Origin: Amycolatopsis thermophila
GTDB taxonomy: Bacteria > Actinomycetota > Actinomycetes > Mycobacteriales > Pseudonocardiaceae
Assembly (NCBI RefSeq): GCF_030814215.1
Contig: NZ_JAUSUT010000001.1
Span: forward strand, 4,650,001-4,714,000
Length of the DNA: 64,000 nt
Direction of reading: 5' to 3'
The notes beneath the pieces were generated by a model. That model saw only the letters and a list, made by a program, of their open reading frames with translations. It searched no databases and had not been told where the DNA came from. A program made the translations under genes and the position numbers. This document shows positions 1 through 8,268 of this stretch, one piece after another (within the stretch, counting starts at the first letter, position 1; every line of letters begins with the position of its first letter).

Positions 1-103
1 CCTCACCCCGCACCACGTGAAGGTCTGGTACTCGACGGTCTTCGCGTTCCTCGCCCACCACGTGCTGGGCAAGGACTGGGAGCGGCCCGGCCTGCTGGGC
101 TGA
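1..103 (+). CDS. S9-family peptidase, C-terminal fragment
   Basis: Only the last 33 codons are in the window, read in the frame starting at base 2 and ending at TGA 101-103. The tail reads ...WYSTVFAFLAHHVLGKDWERP..., which matches the usual C-terminus of prolyl-oligopeptidase/acylaminoacyl-peptidase (S9) enzymes, where an amphipathic helix ending in GK-W-RP-LL closes the alpha/beta-hydrolase domain. The catalytic residues lie upstream of the window, so the assignment rests on this tail alone. A strong hairpin follows at 129-164. Confidence 0.6.
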   Translation, partial: LTPHHVKVWYSTVFAFLAHHVLGKDWERPGLLG

Positions 104-128
104 CCGGTCAAGGCCGCGGAACCGGAAC

Positions 129-164
129 GTCCTCCCTCGCCCGTCACCGCCGGCGAGGGAGGAC
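129..164 (+). terminator. Hairpin terminator after the S9 peptidase
   Basis: A perfect 13-bp stem (GTCCTCCCTCGCC paired with GGCGAGGGAGGAC) encloses a 10-nt loop, 26 bases after the stop codon. No T-run follows, which is usual for actinomycete intrinsic terminators. Confidence 0.7.
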
Positions 165-659
165 GCCGGTGCGCCGTCTCGCCCACTCGAGGACGCCACG
201 GCCGCCGAGGCCCGGGGCCGCCTGCAGACCGCCCGGCTCCACACCACGACCCGACGACCCGGGCGTGAGGGACATGCTCAAGCTCGACCCCGCCCGCGAC
301 GCCGTCCGGCGATCTCACCGGGGCGACGTCGAGACCTCCTAGGGCGGACGGGCCGTGGGACGCGCCCGCAGCGCGAGCCGCCACGCCGGTGCCGCGGGGC
401 TGCATCTGCGCTGGTAGGGCACGGTCGCGGCGCCTCGACGGTGAGTGGCCCCGCCAGCCAGCGAAATGGCCGAGATTCGATGGCCAGGGGCCCAGAATTG
501 CAGAGTCGTCTCGAAGTGGGACGCAGCGCGACTGGGCGCCACCGCAGTGCGATGACCTGCGAAACGCGGCCTGAGGTTTCCACCTCAGCGGTCTCCCCGG
601 ACGGTTGAGCACCTCTGCGCACACACCCGCCCGGCTGACGATGATGTCGTGCCACGGCC
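165..659. other. Intergenic stretch without a supported gene
   Basis: About 500 bases with only short overlapping open frames on both strands, none with a recognisable domain or convincing ribosome binding site. The right end merges into the ligase relic at 660-905. It probably contains further decayed sequence, but I can identify nothing in it. Confidence 0.5.
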
Positions 660-905
660 GGAACCGCCCATCAAGCCGAGGCCGAGGTCGCCGCGGCGTT
701 GCCGAGTGGGCCCGGCTGGCGGTTCGAACCGACGATGGACGGCTTCCGCGGCCTGATTCACGTGCCCTCGGGGCTGGTGCACTCCTGCACCGGGGCCGAT
801 CTCAGGGCCGCTTCCCGGGCCTGGTCGAGGACGCCATCGAGCTGGGCGAGGTCGTGCTCGACGGCGAGATCGCCGAGGTCCAGGCCGGCGGCCAGGGCCG
901 GCGCG
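660..905 (+). pseudogene. ATP-dependent DNA ligase relic (frameshifted)
   Basis: Frame 699 reads LPSGPGWRFEPTMDGFRGL, the signature before and around motif I of ATP-dependent DNA ligases (normally GW-FEPKWDGFR). The catalytic lysine that becomes adenylated is replaced by Thr. Around base 812-815 the homology moves to the next frame, continuing RFPGLVEDAIELGEVVLDGEIAEV, which matches the ligase segment FPELVEA...VLDGEI containing the motif III region. The rest of the adenylation domain and the OB fold are missing. A frameshift plus loss of the nucleophile makes this a non-functional remnant of a LigC/LigD-type gene. The boundaries are approximate. Confidence 0.75.
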
Positions 906-1079
906 CAACGCCGAACGCCACGGCTACCGTCAGTGAGCACGCAACCGAGGTGACCACCATCGAATGCACTTCGCGCGATGTCCACTCGAAAGGGTGGCCG
1001 AGGCCGTGCGCCCGGCACCGGAACTGGCTAGCTTTTGCCCCTCGTCGAACAACGGATGTCCCGAGGGAAGGAAAGCTCA

Positions 1080-1331
1080 GTGTCGCGCACACTTCGTGCT
1101 GGTGTCATGGGTCTCGCGGCCGCCTCGGCGGTTCTGGCCGGGACGGGCGCCGCGCAGGCCGATGTCGGTACGCCACAGCTCAAGGCTGTCGGCATGACGG
1201 TCAACGGCCTGATGGGCGCGGGCGGCACCCCCAGCGTGCTCAGCGCCGTCACGGGCAAGGAGAGCGCGGTCTCGCCGATCACCGGCGGCAACCCGCTCCG
1301 GTTGGTGACGGGCAAGCTGCCGATCCGCTGA
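1080..1331 (+). CDS. Small secreted protein of unknown function
   Basis: An 83-residue protein begins at GTG 1080, about 8 nt after a purine-rich AAGGAAAG box. The N-terminus is a typical Sec signal: VSRTLRAG, a hydrophobic core (VMGLAAASAVLAGTG), then an AQA|D cleavage site near residue 26. The mature part is about 57 residues, rich in Gly/Val/Thr and without cysteine, so it is neither a short chaplin nor a lipoprotein. An ATG at 1056 in the same frame would add residues before the signal and is less likely. A strong terminator follows 9 bases after the stop. The function is not recognised. Confidence 0.75.
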   Translation: MSRTLRAGVMGLAAASAVLAGTGAAQADVGTPQLKAVGMTVNGLMGAGGTPSVLSAVTGKESAVSPITGGNPLRLVTGKLPIR

Positions 1332-1339
1332 ACCCGAAC

Positions 1340-1374
1340 AAGCGCGCCACGGAAAACCCTTCCGTGGCGCGCTT
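1340..1374. terminator. Bidirectional hairpin terminator
   Basis: A perfect 15-bp stem (AAGCGCGCCACGGAA with TTCCGTGGCGCGCTT) surrounds a 5-nt loop. It lies between two convergent genes, ending 9 bases before the stop codon of the GAF-ANTAR gene, so it can terminate both transcripts. Confidence 0.85.
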
Positions 1375-1382
1375 CTTCGCGT

Positions 1383-2123
1383 TCAGCGCTGCAGTGACTC
1401 GAGCAGGTTGCGGGCCACCACGGCGAGCTTGGTGTTCGTCCGCTGCGACTCCTCGACGAGCCGGGTGAACGCCTCCTCGGCGGTGCACCCGTGGATCGCC
1501 ATCAGCACACCCTTGGCCTGGTCGATCTCGGCCCGCGAGGTCAGCGCGGTCTCCAGCTGCCCGATCTTGCGGTTGGTCGCCTGCCAGCGGCGGGCGTTGG
1601 CGAAGGCGTCGCAGGCGGCGGTGACGAACAGGCGCATCACCTGCTCGTCGTAGGTGTCGAAGGCCTGCGCGGTGAAGCTGTACATGTCCAGGCCGCCGAC
1701 CACCTCGTCCTCGCCGGACTCACCGGACAGCAGCAGGGGCACCGACAGGTAGGTGTTGACGCCGGCCGCCTTCGACGCGGCGGTGAACTCCGGCCACTCC
1801 GCCTCGTGTTCGCCGACGACGGCGCGCACCGGGTGACGCCGGGTGGCCGCCTCGACGCACGGGCCACGGCGGGACGCGTACTGGACCTTGTCGATCTGGA
1901 CGACGCTGTCGTCGGTGGCCGCGAGGGTGTACAGGTGGCCGTCCTCGGCGAGGGCCGTGATCGTCGCGGCGTCGGCGTCCGGCACGGTCGCGATGGCCCC
2001 CTCGAGAATGCCGCGCACGGCTTCGTCGAGCGGCTGCTCGGCGGCCTGATCGCGCAGGTCCTCCAGCGCCGCCGCGATGTGGTCGAGGCGGGCGAGGTGG
2101 TCGTCGCGGCCTTCGTCGCTCAT
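1383..2123 (-). CDS. GAF-ANTAR domain RNA-binding regulator
   Basis: A 246-residue protein. Residues about 15-170 form a GAF sensor domain. Residues about 185-244 form an ANTAR domain with the conserved core AEIDQAKGVLMAIHGCTAEEAF followed by L...NTKLAVVARNLL. ANTAR domains bind paired hairpins in mRNA leaders and act by antitermination; the GAF domain presumably senses a small ligand or redox state. The ATG start (2121-2123) overlaps the stop codon of the upstream methyltransferase gene as ATGA, so the two are translationally coupled. The N-terminus (MSDEGRDDHLARLDHIAAALEDL) is short and helical. A second GAF-ANTAR gene lies at 10457-11146. Confidence 0.9.
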   Translation of the reverse strand: MSDEGRDDHLARLDHIAAALEDLRDQAAEQPLDEAVRGILEGAIATVPDADAATITALAEDGHLYTLAATDDSVVQIDKVQYASRRGPCVEAATRRHPVRAVVGEHEAEWPEFTAASKAAGVNTYLSVPLLLSGESGEDEVVGGLDMYSFTAQAFDTYDEQVMRLFVTAACDAFANARRWQATNRKIGQLETALTSRAEIDQAKGVLMAIHGCTAEEAFTRLVEESQRTNTKLAVVARNLLESLQR

Positions 2124-3112
2124 GCCGGGCGGGTACCCGAGGCGCCGGAGGCGCAACCGGGAGCCGTGCGCAACCAGATGTTGCCGCCCGGGTTGTGCGC
2201 CATGTCCGGAATCGCGGACTCCAGCAGGTCGCGGTGCCTCGTCCACATGTACTGCTGGAACCAGCGGACCTCGAAGCGCGGGTTGTGCGTCAGGAACGAC
2301 CGCAGCAGGTAGATCTCCTGCCAGGCCCGGCCCTCGGTCACCCAGTCCAGCGGGTACTCGAACGGGAAGAACACGTCGTGCACGTGGATCCACACCCCGT
2401 CGGGGAGCCGGGGGAGCACCTCGAAGAACAGGTGGTTGACGTCGGAGCCGGCCTTGACGACGTGCGTGGAGTCGATGAACAGCACGTCCCCGGCTTCCAG
2501 CGCGAGGAACGTCTCCAGCGGCACGTCCTGCACCGGCCGGGCGAGCACCGTCACGCGCTCGTCGTCGCCGGGTCGCATCAGCGACCGCAGCCGGTCCGGG
2601 TAGGGCTCGACGAAGGTCAGCTCGACCGCACCGTCCAGCCAGTGCTCGACGGTGTCCAGCGTCATCGCCGAGGAGTAGCCGGACCCGATCTCCACGAGCC
2701 GGCGCGGCCGCAGGTGGCGCAGCATCGCGTGCAGGACGAGCGCGTCGGACCAGGAGTACTCGGGGTTGCCGAAGAAGTACCGGTACCGAGGCGACCGCTC
2801 CGCCGGGAAGGGGTGGTCCCGCAGCAGTTCGGTGAGGGTGCTCAGCAGTGCGAGCTGGTCGCCCTCGCGCAGGTCGATGCCCACCGGGTCGCGGGTGGTG
2901 TCGAACAGCTCCGGGGACCGGGCGGCCACCTGTGCCGGGTCCGGGTGGGGCGAGTAGAAGTGACCCGGCGGCACCCACGTGCGGTAGGTGGCGGCCAGCT
3001 CGTCCCGCTCGGCTGCCAGCGCCGCGTACCGCGCGAGCAGGTCGTCGTGCGTCCGGCGCGACACCGCGTAGCGCCTGGCCAGCCTGCGCAGCGGCTCACC
3101 GATCATGGGCAC
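2120..3112 (-). CDS. Class I SAM-dependent methyltransferase (Methyltransf_24-like)
   Basis: 330 residues. The central part holds RRLVEIGSGYSSAMTLDTV, the SAM-binding motif I (E-x-G-x-G), followed by LTFVEPYP (motif II) and GDVLFIDSTHVVKAGSDV (acidic post-motif). This is the arrangement of class I methyltransferases of the Methyltransf_24 type often found with glycan or surface-polymer modification genes. The first 50 residues are basic and helical. The start used is GTG 3110-3112; an ATG two codons downstream (3104-3106) is equally possible. The last four bases overlap the GAF-ANTAR start. The substrate cannot be read from the sequence. Confidence 0.85.
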   Translation of the reverse strand: MPMIGEPLRRLARRYAVSRRTHDDLLARYAALAAERDELAATYRTWVPPGHFYSPHPDPAQVAARSPELFDTTRDPVGIDLREGDQLALLSTLTELLRDHPFPAERSPRYRYFFGNPEYSWSDALVLHAMLRHLRPRRLVEIGSGYSSAMTLDTVEHWLDGAVELTFVEPYPDRLRSLMRPGDDERVTVLARPVQDVPLETFLALEAGDVLFIDSTHVVKAGSDVNHLFFEVLPRLPDGVWIHVHDVFFPFEYPLDWVTEGRAWQEIYLLRSFLTHNPRFEVRWFQQYMWTRHRDLLESAIPDMAHNPGGNIWLRTAPGCASGASGTRPA

Positions 3113-3151
3113 CGCGGCAGTCTAGACACCGGCGGCGCCTACCCTGGAGTC

Positions 3152-3742
3152 GTGTTCGTCAAGATCTGTGGCCTGCGCACGGAGGCCGACGTGGAGTGCG
3201 CGGTGACGGCCGGTGCCGACGCGGTCGGGTTCGTCCTGACGCCGAGCCCGCGGCAGGTCACCGTCGCGGAGGCCACCCGGCTGGTGGCCGCGGTCCCGCC
3301 CGGGGTGCTCAGCGTCGGGGTGTTCCTCGGCATGCCCGTCGCCGAGGTCCGGGACGTGGCCGTCAAGACCGGGCTGGGCGCGGTCCAGCTGCACGGCGAC
3401 GGCTACACGGCCGGCGACTTCGCCGCCCTCACGGACCTGGGCGTGCGGCTGGTGCGGGCCACGTCCACCGCCGGTGAGCGGGTCGAGGTCGGCACGTTCG
3501 GCGAGGAGATGCTGATCCTGGACTCGCCGCGGGCCGGCTCGGGTGAGCAGTGGGGGTGGTCGGAGCTGCGCGGGCAGACCGGGCGGTGGCTGCTCGCCGG
3601 CGGGCTGCGGCCGGGCAACGTGGCCGAGGCGGTCGAGACCGTGCGGCCGTGGGGCGTGGACGTCTCGAGCGGGGTGGAGTCCGCGCGCGGGACCAAGGAT
3701 CATGGGCTGATCCGCGAATTTCTCGCCGCCGCGCGTCCCTGA
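3152..3742 (+). CDS. trpF: Phosphoribosylanthranilate isomerase
   Basis: A 196-residue (beta/alpha)8-barrel protein that isomerises N-(5'-phosphoribosyl)anthranilate to CdRP in tryptophan synthesis. The catalytic Cys is in VKICGLR (Cys6) and the catalytic Asp is in LILDSPRAGSG (Asp124). Also conserved are VQLHG (residues 78-82), GGLRPGNV and the terminal phosphate-binding GVDVSSGVE. The GTG start at 3152 is preceded by CTGGAGT. No other trp genes are nearby, so it is a stand-alone trpF, which fits actinomycetes that otherwise use the dual-function PriA; a complementary or older role is possible. Confidence 0.93.
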   Translation: MFVKICGLRTEADVECAVTAGADAVGFVLTPSPRQVTVAEATRLVAAVPPGVLSVGVFLGMPVAEVRDVAVKTGLGAVQLHGDGYTAGDFAALTDLGVRLVRATSTAGERVEVGTFGEEMLILDSPRAGSGEQWGWSELRGQTGRWLLAGGLRPGNVAEAVETVRPWGVDVSSGVESARGTKDHGLIREFLAAARP

Positions 3743-3797
3743 GCGCGCGTCCCGTTCGTCGGTGTGGTGAGAACACAGACCGGCGAGGAGGACCGAC

Positions 3798-4121
3798 ATG
3801 CAGTACATGCTTCTGATCTGCGGGGGCCCGGAGGCCGCCGAGCACGCCGAGGACGGCTGCGGCGGCTGGAGCGAGGAGATGGCCGAGCGGGGTGTCCTGC
3901 GGGGCGGGGCGGGCCTGCGGCCGCCGCAGGAGGCGACCACGGTGCGGGTCCGGTCGGACGAGGTGCTGCTGTCCGACGGGCCGTTCGCCGAGACCAGGGA
4001 ACAGGTCGGCGGGTTCTGCCTGATCGAGTGCGCCGACCTGGACGAGGCGGTCGAGATCGCGTCCAAGCACCCGGCCGCGACCTACGGCTCGATCGAGGTC
4101 CGGCCGCTCTGGCAGCCGTGA
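3798..4121 (+). CDS. YCII/DGPF-domain protein, partner of ECF42 sigma factor
   Basis: 107 residues forming one YCII-like ferredoxin-fold domain. It begins MQYMLLICGG and carries the diagnostic DGPF motif in LLSDGPFAETREQVGGF (about residues 57-72). DGPF proteins are the conserved neighbours and targets of ECF42 sigma factors in actinobacteria, and this gene overlaps such a sigma gene by GTGA (4118-4121). A clear GAGGAGG box precedes ATG 3798. The biochemical role of the family is unresolved. Confidence 0.88.
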   Translation: MQYMLLICGGPEAAEHAEDGCGGWSEEMAERGVLRGGAGLRPPQEATTVRVRSDEVLLSDGPFAETREQVGGFCLIECADLDEAVEIASKHPAATYGSIEVRPLWQP

Positions 4122-5344
4122 CCGACGTCCACGCCGCGCTCGTCCGGGCCTTCCGCGACGAGTGGGGCCAGGTGGTCGCGACCCTGATCCGGCTCACCGG
4201 TGACTGGGACCTCGCCGAGGAGTGCGCGCAGGACGCGTTCGCCCGTGCCGTCCGGTCCTGGCCCCGGGACGGCGTGCCGCGCCGCCCCGGGGCCTGGCTC
4301 ACCACCGCCGCCCGCCACCGCGCGCTCGACCGGCTGCGCCGGGACGTGGTGGGGGAGGCCAAGCTGCGGGAGGTCGCGGCGATGACGTTTCCCGATGACG
4401 AGGACTTCGACGACAGCGGCGTGCCCGACGACCGGCTGCGGCTCATGTTCACCTGTTGCCACCCGGCGTTGTCGCTGGACTCGCAGGTGGCGCTCACGTT
4501 GCGCACACTGGCCGGGCTCACGCCGGCGGAGATCGCGCGGGCGCTGCTGGTCGCCGAGCCCGCGCTGAAGAAGCGGCTGGTGCGGGCGAAGCAGAAGATC
4601 CGGCACGCCGGGATCCCGTACCGGGTGCCGCCGGCGCACCTGCTGCCCGAGCGCACCCCGGCCGTGCTGGCGGTGCTGTACCTGCTGTTCAACGAGGGCT
4701 ACTCGGCGACGGCGGGTGCGGACCTACTGCGGCGCGAGCTGTCGGCCGAGGCGATCCGGCTGGCGCGGGTGCTGCACCGGCTGATGCCGGACGAGCCGGA
4801 GGCGGCGGGTCTGCTGGCGCTGCTGTTGCTGCAGGACGCCCGGCGGGATGCGCGGGTGGACGACCACGGGGACCTGGTGCTGCTGGAGGACCAGGACCGC
4901 GCCCGGTGGGACCACGCGGAGATCGACGAGGGCGTCGCGCTGCTGGACGCCGCGTTGCGGCGGGGCGCGCCGGGGCCGTACCAGGTCCAGGCGGCGATCG
5001 CGGCGTGTCACGACCGCGCGGCGCGCGCCCAGGACACCGACTGGCCGCAGATCGCCGCGTTGTACGGGCGGCTGGCGTCGATGACCCGGTCGCCGGTGGT
5101 GGAGCTGAACCGCGCGGTGGCCGTGGGCATGGCCGCCGGGCCGGCCGCCGGCCTGCGTGCGCTGTCCGATGTGGACCTGCCGGGGTACCACCTGCTGCCG
5201 GCGACGCGGGCGGAGTTCCTGCGACGGCTGGGGCGGCGCTCGGAGGCGGCCGACGCGTACCGGGAAGCGCTGCGGCTGGTGACGTCGGACGCCGAGCGGC
5301 GCTTCCTGACCCGGCGGCTCGCGGAGGTGGGATGCGCTCCCTGA
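4118..5344 (+). CDS. ECF42-type RNA polymerase sigma factor (with DUF6596/TPR-like C-terminus)
   Basis: 408 residues, about twice a minimal ECF sigma. Residues about 5-80 are region 2 (VRAFRDEWGQVVATLIRLTGDWDLAEECAQDAFARA) and about 110-170 are region 4 (LTLRTLAGLTPAEIARALLVAEPALKKRLVRAKQKI). The remaining 230 residues are the alpha-helical DUF6596 extension (LYLLFNEGYSA...RLARVLHRLMPDEPEAAGLLALLLL). This build defines group ECF42, which lacks an anti-sigma partner and is instead linked to DGPF proteins. The GTG start overlaps the stop of the DGPF gene. By family knowledge the extension regulates the sigma factor. Confidence 0.92.
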   Translation: MTDVHAALVRAFRDEWGQVVATLIRLTGDWDLAEECAQDAFARAVRSWPRDGVPRRPGAWLTTAARHRALDRLRRDVVGEAKLREVAAMTFPDDEDFDDSGVPDDRLRLMFTCCHPALSLDSQVALTLRTLAGLTPAEIARALLVAEPALKKRLVRAKQKIRHAGIPYRVPPAHLLPERTPAVLAVLYLLFNEGYSATAGADLLRRELSAEAIRLARVLHRLMPDEPEAAGLLALLLLQDARRDARVDDHGDLVLLEDQDRARWDHAEIDEGVALLDAALRRGAPGPYQVQAAIAACHDRAARAQDTDWPQIAALYGRLASMTRSPVVELNRAVAVGMAAGPAAGLRALSDVDLPGYHLLPATRAEFLRRLGRRSEAADAYREALRLVTSDAERRFLTRRLAEVGCAP

Positions 5345-5411
5345 GCGCACCTGCTCATCCGCGAGCCGGGGACAGTGGTCACGGGCGGGATCAGCCGCCG
5401 CTGAGGACGCG

Positions 5412-5702
5412 TCAGCGGAGCAGACGCGCGACGAAACCGGTCACGACGAGCCAGAAGACCGCCGCCACCCCGTAGTTGATCAGCACGTTGAGCTGCGGGT
5501 TCGCCACCGGGAAGAGCCCGGGGAAGAACAGCGCGAGCGGTTGTGCGATCGAGTTGATGAATCGGTAGAAGGCGTTCGCCGCGTTGGCGCCCGCCAGGAC
5601 CAGGACGATGTAGATCGCCTCGACGAGCGCGAAGAGCGCCCCGATCCCGGTGACCACTCTGACGGCTGCGCCCCGTCCACGGTAAATTCCCGTTCTGGTC
5701 AT
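5412..5702 (-). CDS. Small integral membrane protein
   Basis: 96 residues with two clear membrane segments (about 18-40, GIGALFALVEAIYIVLVLAG, and about 70-92, NVLINYGVAAVFWLVVTGFVA) and a less hydrophobic stretch between them (IAQPLALFFPGLFPV). This resembles the general YGGT or two-helix small membrane protein layout, but I do not see the YGGT motif. ATG at 5700-5702. It is convergent with the ECF42 gene. Function unknown. Confidence 0.75.
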   Translation of the reverse strand: MTRTGIYRGRGAAVRVVTGIGALFALVEAIYIVLVLAGANAANAFYRFINSIAQPLALFFPGLFPVANPQLNVLINYGVAAVFWLVVTGFVARLLR

Positions 5703-5777
5703 ACGAAGGAGTGACCGGATCGGGGATTTTCAAACCCGTTCGGGTGGCCTCCGCCGGGGCGCGTTCGGCCGTGCCGG

Positions 5778-5972
5778 TCAGCGGCGTTCGCTGGGGATGA
5801 TGACCCACAGCACGAGGTAGACCAGGAACTGCGGGCCGGGCAGCAGGCAGGACAGCACGAACAGCCAGCGCATCGTGCTGGGCTTCCAGCCGAGGCGGTG
5901 GGCCAGGCCGGCGCACACCCCGGCGATCACGCGATCGTGGCGGGACCTCGTCAGGGTCGTCGTTGTCGTCAT
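5778..5972 (-). CDS. PspC-domain small membrane protein
   Basis: 64 residues. The PspC signature is complete: R-SRHDRVIAGVCAGLAHRLGW, then PSTMRWLFVLSCLLPGPQFLVYLVLWVIIPSE, which has one long membrane segment with the usual P/G break. PspC domains take part in envelope-stress sensing; in actinomycetes such stand-alone copies are common and their partners are mostly unknown. ATG is at 5970-5972. The neighbour at 6032-6415 is in the same orientation, 59 bases upstream. Confidence 0.88.
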   Translation of the reverse strand: MTTTTTLTRSRHDRVIAGVCAGLAHRLGWKPSTMRWLFVLSCLLPGPQFLVYLVLWVIIPSERR

Positions 5973-6031
5973 GCCTCCACGATGCCCCTGCCCGGCGCCG
6001 TCCGCATCGGTGGAAACCCCGGATCCGACCC

Positions 6032-6415
6032 TCAGATGTCGGCGCACGCGCCGCGGGCGCGGGTCATCGCCGCGTCGAACTCGGGACCGTCCGCCCTGAA
6101 GGTGGCCTGCACGATCTCGATCGGCCTGCGCAGCGCGTCCGCGAGCGCCTGGCGCCGCGGGTCCTGCTCGGCGGCGACGGCGGCGAGCTCGGCCGCCGCG
6201 GCCCAGCGGCGGTACTGCGCGTAGTCGGCCTCCGGGTCGAGCCGGGTGGTGCGGCCGACGATCGCGCAGGCGGTTTCCACGTCCGGCGAACCGGCCGCGG
6301 ACCCCAGCCACACCAGTCCCACCGCCCCGCCGCCGACGACGAGCCCGGCCACCAGTGCGGCCACGGGCAACCGCCAGCGGCCGCGGGCCGGCGGAACGGG
6401 TTGGGGGTGGGTCAT
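6032..6415 (-). CDS. Hypothetical membrane-anchored protein
   Basis: 127 residues: a short basic cytoplasmic N-terminus (MTHPQPVPPARGRWRL), one membrane helix (about residues 17-40, PVAALVAGLVVGGGAVGLVWLGSAAG), then an external helical domain of about 85 residues with two cysteines (ETACAIV near the start, RGACADI at the end) that could form a disulfide. No family is recognised. It is probably transcribed with the PspC gene downstream. The 244 bases upstream contain a run of nine C's at about 6462 and no gene. Confidence 0.7.
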   Translation of the reverse strand: MTHPQPVPPARGRWRLPVAALVAGLVVGGGAVGLVWLGSAAGSPDVETACAIVGRTTRLDPEADYAQYRRWAAAAELAAVAAEQDPRRQALADALRRPIEIVQATFRADGPEFDAAMTRARGACADI

Positions 6416-6659
6416 GGGAAGTCCTTTCCGTCGCGGGTGGAGTCACCACATCGACGCGCGCCCCCCCCCGCACCCGGTTCCGGCCGGTGCTCGGCGCGAC
6501 GCCCGCGCGGACACCCGGCTCGTCGCGGGCCGCGGACGTGAACCGCCCGTGGCGAACCATTCTCCGGCGAAATCGGCGAAACACTGCCCGGTCTGCTCGA
6601 GTTCGTGCTCACCGTGCCGTCTAGGCTCGCCCGGTGACGACGAGACCGGCGGACCGCCC

Positions 6660-8174
6660 GTGAAGCGATGGGTGCTCCTGCTCGCCCTCCTTCTGGTGGC
6701 GTGTGGAGCGCCGGTGCCCGCCCCGGCGCAGGACGTGGTGTCCCTGGGCGCCGGGCGCCTGCGCGGCACCGTGGCCGCGGATCACCGGTTGTTCCAGGGA
6801 ATTCCGTACGCGGCCCCGCCGATCGGCCCGCTGCGCTGGCGCCCGCCGCAACCCGTCGCGGCCTGGACCGGGGTGCGGGACGCGACCGCGCCCGGCGCGC
6901 GCTGCCCCCAGCCCGGCGCGGAGGGCAGCGAGGACTGCCTGTTCCTCAACGTCACCACGCCCGCCGACACCCACGAGCGGCACCCCGTGCTGGTGTGGGT
7001 CCACGGCGGCGCGTTCCTGGGCGGCAGCGGGGACACCTACGACGCGCGCGAGCTGGCCGCCCGCGGCGACCTGGTCGTGGTCACCCTCAACTACCGGCTC
7101 GGCGCGCTCGGCTGGCTGGCGCACCCCGCGCTCGCGCACGAGGGCGGGGCGGGCAATTTCGGCCTGCTCGACCAGCAGGCCGCGCTGCGGTGGGTGCGGG
7201 ACAACATCGCCGCGTTCGGCGGCGACCCGGCGCGCGTGACGGTCGCGGGCGAGTCCGCGGGCGCGATGTCGGTGTGCGACCACCTGGTGTCACCCGGATC
7301 GGCCGGGCTGTTCCGCGCCGCCATCGTCCAGAGTGGACCTTGCCAGGCGCACGCGACCGCCGCGGCCGCGGCGCAGGCCAGCACCGCCTACGCGGCGAAC
7401 GTCGGCTGTGCCGACCCGGCCACCGCGGCGAGCTGCCTGCGTGCCCTGCCGTTCGCCGCCCTGCTGACCGCACCGCGGTACTACGACCTGGCCGGGGTGC
7501 CGGTAGCGGGACCGGTGACCGGCGAGGCGCTGCTGCCCGCCAACCCGGTCGACGCGATCGCCTCCGGTGCCGCGGCGCGCGTTCCGGTGATGGTGGGCGT
7601 GACGCGAGACGAGTTCACCCTGTTCCTGGCTCAGCAGTACGCGGCGACCGGGAAGACGGTGACGGCGGCGGACTACCCGCCGGCACTGGCGAAGGTGTTC
7701 GGCGCCGGTGCGCCCGCGGTGGCCGGCGAATACCCGCTCGCCGCCTACGACTCCGCGCCGCGGGCGCTGGCCGCGGCGCTCACCGATTCGGCTTTCGCCT
7801 GCGTGGCCAGGGACATGGCGTCGTCGCTGTCGCGCACCGCGCCGGTGTACGCCTACGAGTTCGACGACCCGCACGCGCCGGCACCGGACTCGTTGTCGCG
7901 CACGCCGTTCCCACTGGGCGCGGCGCACAGCCTGGAACTGCCGTACCTGTTCGGCGACGGCCGGTCGCTGGACGACGGGCAGCGGCAGCTGTCGGCGGAG
8001 ATGATCGCCGACTGGGCGGCGTTCGTGCGCACCGGCGCGCCCGGCCCGGGCTGGCCCCGCTTCGACCCCGCCCACGAACAGGTCCGCACCCTCGCGCCCG
8101 GCGAGACCCAGGTGAGCGCCGGCTACGCGACGGCCCACCACTGTGATTTCTGGGCGGCTCACCGGCTCCGCTGA
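6660..8174 (+). CDS. Type B carboxylesterase lipoprotein
   Basis: 504 residues. The signal ends in a lipobox (VKRWVLLLALLLVAC, Cys15-16 region), so the enzyme is probably lipid-anchored outside the cell. The body is a type B carboxylesterase: oxyanion motif WVHGGAFLGGS, nucleophile elbow GESAGAMS, acid residue in RDEFTLF, and catalytic His in PLGAAHSLELPYLFG. EDCLFLNV is the family signature 2. The GTG 6660 start gives a proper signal sequence; earlier in-frame starts would place the signal internally. It hydrolyses carboxylic esters; the natural substrate is unknown. Confidence 0.92.
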   Translation: MKRWVLLLALLLVACGAPVPAPAQDVVSLGAGRLRGTVAADHRLFQGIPYAAPPIGPLRWRPPQPVAAWTGVRDATAPGARCPQPGAEGSEDCLFLNVTTPADTHERHPVLVWVHGGAFLGGSGDTYDARELAARGDLVVVTLNYRLGALGWLAHPALAHEGGAGNFGLLDQQAALRWVRDNIAAFGGDPARVTVAGESAGAMSVCDHLVSPGSAGLFRAAIVQSGPCQAHATAAAAAQASTAYAANVGCADPATAASCLRALPFAALLTAPRYYDLAGVPVAGPVTGEALLPANPVDAIASGAAARVPVMVGVTRDEFTLFLAQQYAATGKTVTAADYPPALAKVFGAGAPAVAGEYPLAAYDSAPRALAAALTDSAFACVARDMASSLSRTAPVYAYEFDDPHAPAPDSLSRTPFPLGAAHSLELPYLFGDGRSLDDGQRQLSAEMIADWAAFVRTGAPGPGWPRFDPAHEQVRTLAPGETQVSAGYATAHHCDFWAAHRLR

Positions 8175-8268
8175 GCTCCTCGGAACGGGCGCGCCGAACG
8201 TCGTTCGGTCCGCCGGGGCGACAGTTGTCACGCTGCGACGAAGTCCGGCGTTCGATAGGTTGTCCGGC

